NCBI RefSeq assembly: GCF_000008205.1
Contig: NC_007295.1
Span: 558,001-622,000 of the forward strand
Origin: Mesomycoplasma hyopneumoniae J
Lineage (GTDB): Bacteria > Bacillota_I > Bacilli_A > Mycoplasmatales > Metamycoplasmataceae
DNA: 64,000 nt
Direction of reading: 5' to 3'
Positions 55,971 to 64,000 of the stretch are shown here, in pieces. Under the pieces are notes generated by a model. The model ran no database searches, was not told the DNA's origin, and saw only the letters and a program-made list of their open reading frames with translations. Numbering within the stretch: position 1 is the first letter of the stretch; every line of letters starts with the position of its first letter. The position numbers were made by a program, and so were the translations under genes.

Positions 55971-58718
55971 CTAAATTATACCTGCCCCATATAAAACAAA
56001 CATAATCACAACCACAAGAAGCACAGCAATCACAGCAAATAGGACGAACCATAAAACATAGGAAGGCAAGCCTCAAATTGTTGATTTTTCGGTAGCAACA
56101 ATAATAATTTCTTCATCTTCATCAACACTTGATGTTGAAGCTGCTATTACCCTAGTTGCCTCATCGACACTGAGATCGCCAAGCCCAACGCTTAGACCAC
56201 CTTGAAGATTATATCCGCCAAAACCACGTTTGGTATTGAATAATTCCTCATCGACCATCGCATTATGTTCATCTCAGTTCTGATCAAGTAATGCTTGATA
56301 AACGATCCCTTGAAATAATGGGATAATTGCTGGGAATTTATTAAGTGGGTAATTTCCTAGCGCTAAAAACTGCGGATAAATTTTAATTCAGGAATAATCA
56401 AGAACGATTTCGACAATCTGAGGAATTTCTTCATGGACAATTTTTTTGCCATGAGCTAGAACTAAAAGGGGACTTATATGGTGAAAATTATCATCATGGA
56501 CTTCATAATTAATAATTTTTAGAAGGTAGTCAATTGAAAGATTTCTCTTGGCAAAAAGGTAACGACAAGCTGGACAATTTTTTGCTTCTAGTAAAAAAGC
56601 TCGGTATTTAAGGCAGAATTTACAGAAATAAACATGAACACAGGAGGGACAATTTTCATTATAAGGTAGTTTGTGGCCCTGACCAAACTGATATCTAACA
56701 AGCGCGCGGGAGTCAAAATATGGATAATAAGAAAGTTGGTAAATTTTCTCTTCAATATTAATATTTCTTTGTTTTAATAGTTCCTGGCAAGCAAGGCATT
56801 TTCTAGCTTCTTTATAAAAAGCGCGCAATTTGCTGCATTTTGGACAGAAAAAATTATGATTGCATGTCGGACAAGGAGAATTATAAGTTTGCTTTCAAAT
56901 TAAAGAATATAAATTCTGATAATCATTTACACGTAATTCACTTAATTTTTTCTCAATATCAAAATTTTGGAGCCTAAATCTTTCAAGACAAGTTGGACAA
57001 TTTTTAGCTTCTAATAAATAAGTTGCATATCGCTGACATCATAAACAATTTGCATTGTGATTGCATGCCTGACAAGAAATTTTTGAACCTAAATTTTCAA
57101 GGTGTTTTGTATATGAACCATAACGGAGCTCTAATAATTTGGCATCAACATTGAAATTTTTGGCTTTAAATTTCTCAAGACAAGCTGGACAATTTCTGGC
57201 TTCCAATAAATAAGTGCGGTATTTCTGACATCAAGGGCAAGTTGCATTGTGATTGCATGCATAACAATTGCTTAAATAAGGGTTTTTTAATAAAATATAA
57301 GGATAAGAAGGATGGGAAAGCTCAAAAATTTTCCTGTTTATATCAATATTTTTAAACTTGAATATTTCTAAACATTTAGGACAATTTCTGGCTTCTAATA
57401 AATAGGTGCGGTAGCGCTGACATCAAGAACATAAAGCATTATGACTGCAAGCCTTGCAGATCTGCGATTCTTTTTTTACTAAATTTTCTTTTTTTGATAC
57501 TAAATTACTAGAACGAAGCTCTAATAATTTAGTATCAAGATCAAAGTTTTGCTCTTTAAATTTTAAAATACAAGCTGGACAATTTTTTGCTTCTAATAAA
57601 TAAGTGCGGTATTTCTGACATCAAGGGCAAGTTGTATTATGAGAACAAGCTGAACATGAAGTTTTGAAAGAGCTAAACGAAGAGACTGAGTCGCAAAATT
57701 CAGAATGCTGATAAGCGATATCGGCTTCTTTTTCTCCAGCGACCTCGAGATCCGGACTATTAATTATACCATATTCCTTATGGTCTAAAACTTTTTTTTC
57801 AACTTTTTTTTCAATACCGACTTCAAATTCTTTTTCTTGGCCTTTTAAAATCAAAACTTCGGACGTAGAACTCACATTTTCAAGTATTTTTTCGTCAAAT
57901 TGATCGGAAATTTGTTGGTTAAAGATTAAATTATCATCTTGATTTTCAAGTTTTTCTTCTAATTGAAAATCTTGATCCTGTTTGATTAAATTTGGGTTTT
58001 CAGGGTTAAAACTTTCAAAAAAATCATAAGCATCTGAGGGATTTTCTAGATTTTCTAATTCTAAATTTTCATCAGCTTTTTTGCCTTGTTGGGGAAAACT
58101 AGCCGAATCTAAAAGGATTTTTTCATTTTCACTGACTAATTCAGGTATTTTATTTTCTAGACTATCTTCTAAAATTTCGAGCTCAACAAGATGACAAGGA
58201 CATTGATGACTTAGGGCTTCAGTTTCATTATCTTTTTGACAGATAGCACATTCAATTTTTTGATCGGCACCGTTTTGTTTGATCGCATAAAGAATTTCAT
58301 CGATGGTTTTCTCATCCTCGGTAATGATTAATTCAGTTGCCTGTTTTTGATTCTCGCTATTTTTTAAAGGATTTTTTAAATTTTTATCGGATTTTTTTGT
58401 TTTTTCACTTGTTTGGGAAGCTGAATTATCAAAATCGGAAAATGTTTTAGCTAAAAATTCTTCACGCTGAGCCTGATTAAGCGATCTAAAGTTAATCGCT
58501 AAAGGAAAAGAGATTACCGATCCAAATTTATTCCCACGTAAAACTCAAAGTCGCACTGGAGTTTTCAGGCTTTCAATCTTAAGAAAAACATCAGTAAGTG
58601 AGTTAAAAATACCAACGGTTTCTTTTGCAAATTTAAGACGGTAATAGCAATCTTTTTCCTTGTGAAATTCATCACAAATTTCCGTTAAATAAAATCTTAA
58701 AGTTTTCGTTTTGTTCAT
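55971..58718 (-). CDS. Tail-anchored protein with six tandem six-Cys zinc-ribbon-like modules (unknown)
   Basis: 915 residues. Residues 1-110: a compact domain (MNKTKTLRFYLTEICDEF, VRLWVLRGNKFGSVISF). Residues about 155-180: CAICQKD...CPCH. Then an acidic, disordered stretch to about 350. Residues 355-718: six copies of C-x2-C-x5-C-x2-C-x12-C-x2-C at 355, 421, 485, 549, 616 and 690, spaced 64-74 residues. Each has the core WCQKYRTYLLEAKNCPAC or a variant, followed by a helix such as KLLELR. All 36 cysteines are kept. Copies 5 and 6 are the most diverged. Residues 719-880: a mixed domain, then acidic and Gly/Ser stretches. The end is one hydrophobic segment (VLWFVLFAVIAVLLVVVIMF) and seven residues, so the protein is tail-anchored with the modules in the cytosol. 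No catalytic motif. Zinc binding is inferred; partner (nucleic acid or protein) unknown. Confidence 0.8.
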
Positions 58719-59069
58719 TTTGTTTAGCGACTTCTTTTAATTATAAACTTAAAATAATTTAAATTATAGAATAAAATTGAAATTATATGACTAAAAAATA
58801 AAATTTTACGTTTTGCTTTTCAAAAATCTATTTAAATTGTACCATAAAACAGAAATAAAAATAACCTTATTTATTCAAAAAATTTTATAATTTTACATCT
58901 TACTAATTTTTTTAACACTTTTTTTGTTAATTTCAAGATTTTACTTAAATTTTAAAGGATTTTTTTAATTTTGCGTTAAAATTGTTAATAATTTTTTTCT
59001 TGTTTTTTCTTAGTTTTTCAACTTAATAGTTTATAATATAAAAAAAATAAAATTTTCAAAGGATAAAAA
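58719..59069. other. Divergent spacer between the zinc-ribbon gene and pgk
   Basis: 351 nt, AT-rich, no gene. On the minus strand TGGTACAAT (58837-58845) is a possible -10 for the zinc-ribbon gene. On the plus strand TTTATAATAT (59032-59037) serves pgk. No conserved RNA fold was noticed. Confidence 0.45.
59032..59037 (+). promoter_or_regulatory. pgk promoter -10
   Basis: GTTTATAAT 33 nt upstream of the pgk ATG; ribosome site AAAGGA at 59059-59064. Confidence 0.6.
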
Positions 59070-60284
59070 ATGCAGCCAACCTACAAAAATAAAAAGTTTA
59101 TTGATGATATTGATTTTTTAAATAAAACTGTAATTCTCCGTGTTGATTTTAATGTGCCGATCAAAAATGGAGAAATTAGTTCTATAAAAAGAATCATTGC
59201 AAGTCTTAAAACTATTAAAAAAATTGTAAATAATGGCGGTAAATTAGTGATTTTATCCCATCTTGGCCGGATAAAATCCAAAGAAGATCTCCCAAAAAAA
59301 TCCCTTAGAATAGTAGCTGAAAAATTAGCTGAAATTTTAGGTCAGGAAATTAAATTTATCCCTGAAAACCGCGGTCCTAAAGTCGAAAATGCAATTAACC
59401 AACTTGAAAAAGGTGAGATTTTAGTACTTGAAAATACAAGATTTCAGGACCTAAATAATAAAGCTGAGTCCAAAAACGATGCTGAATTAGGCAGATATTG
59501 AGCCTCCCTTGGTGATGTTTTTATCAATGATGCCTTCGGAACTCTTCATCGGGCTCATGGATCAAATGTCGGAATTGCAACTTATATTAAAGAATCAGCA
59601 ATTGGTTATTTAGTAAAAGAAGAATTAGATGCCCTTTCAAAACTAATTTTTTCCCCGCAAAGACCATTTTATGCAATTATCGGCGGGGCAAAAATATCCG
59701 ATAAAATCGGGATAATTTCAACTTTATTAGAAAAAGCTGATAAAGTTTTAATCGGTGGCGGAATGGCTTATACTTTCAAAAAAGCACTTGGTTATAAAAT
59801 TGGTCTTTCGATTTATGAAGATGACAAACTTGAACTTGCTGCTAGTCTAGTCAAAAAATATCCAGATAAATTAATTTTAGCCCTTGATGCGGCTCTAGCC
59901 CCAGAATTTGCCGATCTTGAACCTTTATATAATCAGGAAAATCCCCTTGAAATCCCTGATCATTTAGAAGGAATGGATATTGGCCCTTTAACAATTGAGT
60001 TATTCAAAGATCATCTAAAAGATGGAAAAACTATCCTTTGAAATGGAACTTTAGGCGTAGCCGAATTTAAAAATTTTGCCCGTGGAACCAAGGAAGTTGC
60101 CAAAATTATTGCCAATCTAAAAGATTGTTATAGTATCATTGGCGGGGGAGATTCAATCGCTGCAATTGAAGCCGAAGGTCTTAGTAATTCATTTTCCCAT
60201 ATTTCTACAGGCGGAGGTGCTTCAATTAGTTTTATTGAAAACGGTGATTTAATTGGTCTTGGCCCAATCCAGGAAAAAGACTAA
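59070..60284 (+). CDS. pgk: Phosphoglycerate kinase
   Basis: 404 residues. RVDFNVPIKNGEI, ILSHLGR, VLENTRF, NDAFGTLHRAH, IGGAKISDK, WNGTLGVAEF (W by TGA) and the nucleotide-phosphate loop GGGDSIAAIEA. Ser replaces the usual Thr in GGGDT. It makes ATP from 1,3-bisphosphoglycerate, a main ATP source for a fermenting mycoplasma. It has its own promoter and a short palindromic terminator. Confidence 0.98.
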
Positions 60285-60289
60285 AAGAG

Positions 60290-60310
60290 CTTTAAATTTA
60301 AAGGTTTTTT
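60290..60310 (+). terminator. pgk terminator
   Basis: CTTTAAATTTAAAG palindrome followed by G and seven T. A second hairpin, TAACTAATATTTTT (60329-60342) with 60356-60369, follows with ATGAAATTTTTTTC. Confidence 0.6.
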
Positions 60311-60396
60311 TAAATCACGCAGATTTAATAACTAATATTTTTCCTAATTTTTCTAAAAAATATTAGTTAATGAAATTTTTTTCATTTTATATCATT

Positions 60397-60402
60397 TATA
60401 AT
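60397..60402 (+). promoter_or_regulatory. -10 box in the pgk-fruA gap
   Basis: ATTTATAATA; the nearest possible gene is the 84-codon frame at 60459. It is 430 nt from fruA. Confidence 0.45.
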
Positions 60403-60458
60403 ATAAAAAATGAAAAAAATTATGAATTAGTTTAAGATTTTGAAACTAACTTAATTTT

Positions 60459-60713
60459 ATGAAAACCGTTTTTTTTGATGTAAAGATTGTTAAGTTATTA
60501 ACAAAGACAGTGAAAATAATTCTAAAATTAGCACAGGAAAATCCACAGTTTTTCTACCAGGCTTTCTTAAAATCACTTGCATATCAAACCAAGGGCTGAA
60601 TTTCTTTAAAAATTAATCAACAATTCATCTTTGATGTTGTTTTTTTCATTATTTGAAATTTAATTTCTGATATATATCAGAAAAATTATCAAGGATTAAA
60701 ACTCATAAATTAA
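60459..60713 (+). CDS. Possible small protein (84 residues), low confidence
   Basis: With UGA as Trp, ATG 60459 opens 84 codons to TAA 60713: MKTVFFDVKIVKLLTKTVK, then ENPQFFYQAFLKSLAYQTKG and a hydrophobic stretch FDVVFFIIWNLI. A -10 box lies 57 nt upstream, but no ribosome site precedes the ATG. The base composition is more gene-like than the surrounding sequence. It could be a real small protein, the decayed end of a larger gene or chance. A 20-nt palindrome (60664-60683, TTTCTGATATATATCAGAAA) sits near its end. Confidence 0.3.
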
Positions 60714-60783
60714 AAAAATTTAGAAATTTTTATATTTTTTTAAAATTTTTTTTAATTTCCTTACTTTTTTTAAAAAAATAGGC

Positions 60784-60811
60784 GATTATTTATTTATATC
60801 GATAAATAATC
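60784..60811 (+). promoter_or_regulatory. Inverted repeat in front of fruA
   Basis: GATTATTTAT and ATAAATAATC flank TTATATCG, ending eight bases before the GAAAGGA ribosome site. It could be an operator or an mRNA hairpin next to the start. Confidence 0.45.
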
Positions 60812-60829
60812 TAGAGAAAGGAAAATCTT

Positions 60830-62812
60830 ATGGAAATTTTTAAAAGAAATTTTGTTTTCCTAAAACAAAATTTAAATTCAAAATCCGAAGTTTTTGAATT
60901 TATTGCCAGCAAGGCTTACAAACTGAAAATCGCTGAAAACAAAGAAGAAATTATCAAAGATCTGGAATTCCGCGAATCACAGATCTCAACCGGTCTTGAA
61001 GCAGGATTTGCAATCCCGCATGCTCAAAGTCAGGCAGTTTTGACCCCGAGTTTATTTTTTATCTCCCTTGAAAATGGAATTGAATGGGAAAATTTTGATA
61101 AAACTAAGGCAAAATATCTTTTCTGCATTTTGTTACCAAAAAAAGGTTTTGCAACTAGACAAGTTGAACTGCTTGCAAAAATTGCTAGCATAATTCTTGA
61201 TCCTGAAATTAGTAAAGTTCTAACATCGGATGATCCAGATTTTGTCTTTAAAAATCTGGAAAAACATTTTCTTGAAAAATTAGTAGATAAAAATAGAGAA
61301 AATCAAGAAAATGTTAAAAATCTAAAAAAAGTTATCGGAATTACTTCTTGCACAGTTGGGATTGCTCATACTTATCTTGCAGCCGAAAAATTGGAAAATG
61401 CCTTGAAAAATAGTGGCTATTTTCCCAAAATTGAAACGCGCGGCTCGGCTGGTCCAAAAAATATTTTAACTAAAAATGATATAAAAACAGCAGAATTTGT
61501 TATAATTTCTTCCGATCTCGAGATTGATACAACTGCTTTTATTGGCAAAAAAGTTTATTTTTGCACAACAAAAGATGCAATCCATAAATCAGAAAAAATT
61601 ATTGAACTAGCTCAAAAAGCCCCAATTTTAAAGGAAAATTTTCAAAAAACAGTCAATGAAGAAGCCAAAACAAGTCAAGGTAATTTCCTAAGACATATAA
61701 TGGCTGGAATCTCTTATATGATTCCTTATATCATTTTTGGTGGAATTATGATTGCTTTATCCCTTGGAATTGGTAAGTCAATTTATGGGAATAACTCTAT
61801 AGCTCCCAAAGGTGATTTTCTCTGGTGAATGTTCCAAATTGGTCTGATCTCCTTTCGATTAATGATCGGCGCTTTAGGTGCTTATATTGCCTATTCAATT
61901 TGTGGACGGGCCGGGCTTGCCCCTGGATTTATTGTCTCAACTGTGGCTAATTCAAATGATCTTTTCTATGGAATTGGTGGAATCGAGGTCAAAACGCCAA
62001 TGGGATTTATTGGTGCAGTTTTATTTGGTTTTTTAGTCGGTTATAGTGTAAAATATCTTAATAGTCTAAAAATACAAAAATCACTTGCGGGTATTATGCC
62101 GATTTTTGTAATTCCGATCGGCGTAAGTCTTTTTTGGTCACTAATGGCAATCTTTATAATTGGGGCGCCGATCGGCTGAATTTTAGACAAATTTATTGAA
62201 GCACTCAAGTCGATTTTTCTTAAAAAAGATAGTCTTGGCCTCGGAATCGCCTTTCTCTTAGGGCTTTTACTTGGGTCAATGATTGGTTTTGATATGGGAG
62301 GTCCTATTAACAAAGTTGCTTATTTAAGCGCTACCGCGCTTGTTGCTAGTCAAATTTATGAGCCTATGGGAATGGTGGCAGCCGCTATTCCCGTTGCCCC
62401 TTTTGGAATGGGTCTTGCAACTCTTATCTGAAAGAAAAAGTTTTCCCAAAAGGAAAAATCCCTGGGAATTTCAGCATTTGTAATGGGGTTTATCGGGGTT
62501 TCCGAAGGAGCCATTCCCTTTGCGATTGTCGATCCAAAACGGGTAATTAGTGCTAATGTAATCGGATCAGCAATTGCTGGCGGTCTTAGTGGTATTCTTG
62601 CAGTAACTAATTCCGCCGGACACGGCGGGCCAATTGTTGCTATTTTAGGGGCAATTGGATCAGACAAGCACGGACTTGGTCTGGGAATCGCCTTTTTCTT
62701 GATTGCAATAATTATTGGTTCGCTAACCACGGCACTAATTTATGGTTTTAGTAAAAATCGTAGTATAAAAATTTTCACTTTTTGAAAAAAATTATGAAAC
62801 CGAAACAAATAA
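60830..62812 (+). CDS. fruA: PTS fructose-family EIIABC
   Basis: 660 residues in the order EIIA, EIIB, EIIC. EIIA (1-150) has the phosphohistidine in AGFAIPHAQS. EIIB (about 165-265) has ITSCTVGIAHTYLAAE with the phosphocysteine. EIIC (about 290-650) has eight or more membrane segments and GFIGVSEGAIPFAIVDP. It imports and phosphorylates a sugar, probably fructose; related proteins take 2-O-alpha-mannosyl-D-glycerate or mannose. manA two genes later fits fructose or mannose use. Phosphate comes from enzyme I (ptsI, this window) through HPr. ATG 60830 follows GAAAGGAAAA. Confidence 0.93.
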
Positions 62813-62814
62813 TT

Positions 62815-63096
62815 ATGAAAATTAATAATAATAATAATAATAAAACAGTTTTTTTAGTAGTACTTGTAGTTGCACTTGTTTTGATTATTGCCGGAATTAT
62901 AATGCTCATCTTTGGAATTCCGCAATATAAGGAATTTATTAGTCAAGTACTTAAACAAAATGCTAAACCAAGTCATAGCCCAATTTTTATTTATGGTGTT
63001 TTTTTACTGGTTTTAGCTATTCTACTTTTAATTTTAGATATTTTTATTGCAAATGATATCTGAAATAAGAAATTACAAGTAAAGGAGATTAATTAA
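62815..63096 (+). CDS. Small membrane protein with Asn repeat, between fruA and manA
   Basis: 93 residues: MKINNNNNNKT, two membrane segments (VFLVVLVVALVLIIAGIIML and FIYGVFLLVLAILLLILDIF) joined by a 30-residue polar loop, then W (TGA) and a basic tail. The start could also be ATG 62794, which overlaps fruA by 19 nt. The gene is two bases after the fruA stop and its end carries the AAAGGAG ribosome site of manA, so the three genes are an operon. No family recognised; perhaps a small accessory to the PTS permease. Confidence 0.65.
62824..62841 (+). repeat. (AAT)6 coding for six Asn
   Basis: Perfect trinucleotide repeat inside the small membrane protein; changes would add or remove Asn without shifting frame. 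Confidence 0.9.
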
Positions 63097-63098
63097 CC

Positions 63099-64000
63099 AT
63101 GAAGATGGTGAAGATGGGGGGGTTAATTTATCAATTAACAAATCCACAGATTAAAGATAAAATTTGAGCCGGTGACCGACTTGATAAACAAATAAGAAAA
63201 CGCGGAAAAATCGGCGAACTCTGACTAATTTCAGCAATCAGAGGTTCTGAATCACTAGTAGATGGCAGCTATCCGCTTTCGCTTTTTTATCAAGAAGTTC
63301 CGGAATTTTTTTGCAATTATCCAAAAAAAACCTACCCAAATCTCCATAAAATTATTGATGCGGGTCAACCTTTAAGTCTACAAGTTCACCCAGATGATCA
63401 ATATGCCAAAAAAAAATATAACTCACTTGGTAAAAATGAAGCCTGATTTGTTATAACAAGAGGGAGAAAACCATTCCTGATTGGAGCAAAATCACTTGAT
63501 TTTATCGAACATATGAACAAAATCACTAATGAAAATATTAATGATTATGTTAATTCTTATGCGCTTCAAAAAGGCGATCTTGCTTTTATCCCTGCCGGAA
63601 CTATCCATTCGATTCCAGAAAAAAGTCTTGTCTATGAAATTCAACAAACAAGCGATATCACTTTTCGAATCTATGACTTTGACCGAGTTGATAAATATGG
63701 CAAAAAGCGAAAACTTCATCTTCAAGAAGCTAAAAAAGCAATAAAACCGGAGCTAAAACCTGTAATTGTCAAGAAAGACAGGGGAGTTGCGCGTCAATTA
63801 TTACTTAAAAATGAGCATTTCCATCTAACTCGAATTGAAGTTGATCTTGAATATATTCTTCTTCCTAAAGAAGATGTCTATTGATATGAGGTTGTTATTC
63901 TTGAAGGTATTGGTATAATGGCAGGAACTAAATTCAAAAAATTTGATGCCTTTATTATCAGTGGGCATCTTAAAAAGCCGATTTTGTTTATCGCGATGAA
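63099..64000 (+). CDS. manA: Mannose-6-phosphate isomerase (class I), cut by the window end
   Basis: At least 300 residues. Zinc ligands appear in LQVHPDD (Gln, His), in the KNEAW Glu and in AGTIHSI, as in class I phosphomannose isomerases. It interconverts mannose 6-phosphate and fructose 6-phosphate, feeding glycolysis. The first of three nearby ATG codons is chosen because AAAGGAG lies 11 nt upstream. It follows the small membrane protein by two bases. Trp residues by TGA are frequent. The C-terminus is not in the window. Confidence 0.93.

Noticed and set aside
56500-57700. Regularly spaced DNA repeats as a possible CRISPR array
   Set aside because: The spacing (about 190-220 nt) is that of the protein modules; the repeated bases are codons of the CxxC segments and vary as coding sequence does. 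No cas genes are in the window.
62356-62730. 124-codon minus-strand frame rich in Pro/Ile inside fruA
   Set aside because: Antisense shadow of the conserved EIIC domain; composition is an artefact of the opposite strand.

Overview
The window is chromosomal DNA of a mollicute (wall-less bacterium). It is very AT-rich. TGA falls inside nearly every conserved gene exactly where tryptophan is expected, for example in ptsI, pgk, metK, nadE and the fructose PTS gene, so UGA is read as Trp and all boundaries here use genetic code 4. Extended -10 boxes without clear -35 boxes, lipobox lipoproteins, the seven-gene F1-like ATPase cluster and homopolymer or dinucleotide tracts next to genes point to the Hominis group. 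The M. hyopneumoniae/flocculare/ovipneumoniae branch is my guess from gene content and has not been tested by a search.

Layout. 1-5.3 kb: the N-terminal part of a giant repeat-domain surface protein (minus). 5.6-9.5 kb: engB, a YmdB-like phosphodiesterase, tRNA-Thr, metK and an ABC ATPase. 9.6-17.6 kb: one 2651-residue FtsX-type permease that works with that ATPase. 17.8-20.6 kb (plus): two azoreductase paralogues, rpmE, a Dps-like protein and an RluD-type pseudouridine synthase. 20.7-22.1 kb (minus): tRNA-Ser, tRNA-Leu, rplK, rplA. 22.2-26.5 kb is an accessory, variable segment. It holds a frameshifted Lys/Pro-rich membrane protein behind two poly-T tracts, and a single-chain restriction-modification enzyme with a (GA)20 tract that is out of frame here (OFF). 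26.7-29.6 kb: pepA, trmB and a TM2-like acidic protein. 29.8-35.3 kb: a four-gene ABC/lipoprotein operon whose ATPase carries a poly-A frameshift. 35.4-39.8 kb (plus): an LDH-like protein lacking the catalytic residues, ptsI, nadE, yebC. 39.8-42.5 kb (minus): mtnN, a nadD-yqeK fusion and a HAD phosphatase.

43-51.7 kb (minus) is a complete seven-gene F1-like X0 ATPase operon: 12-TM protein, 186-residue protein, gamma-like, epsilon-like, 744-residue membrane-anchored protein, alpha-like, beta-like. No genuine a, b, c or delta subunit is present. Its candidate promoter has a 21-nt poly-A tract directly upstream of the -10, a design known from phase-variable mycoplasma promoters. Opposite it lies a HAD gene behind an (AAT)10 microsatellite. 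52.8-55.7 kb: a PQ-loop-like transporter, mgtE and a diadenylate cyclase. 56-58.7 kb: a 915-residue tail-anchored protein with six copies of a six-cysteine zinc-ribbon-like module, the least explained gene here. 59-64 kb (plus): pgk, a long intergenic region with a possible small gene, the fructose PTS EIIABC, a small membrane protein and manA (cut by the window end).

Together the genes fit a sugar-fermenting parasite: PTS uptake (ptsI, fruA, manA) feeds glycolysis (pgk). SAM is made and its by-products are cleared by metK and mtnN, and NAD is made by nadE and nadD. Much of the remaining capacity goes to surface lipoproteins, ABC systems with large outside domains and repeat-driven variation. 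The best candidates for undescribed biology are the zinc-ribbon repeat protein, the poly-A promoter of the F1-like ATPase, the phase-variable R-M gene and the LDH-like pseudoenzyme.
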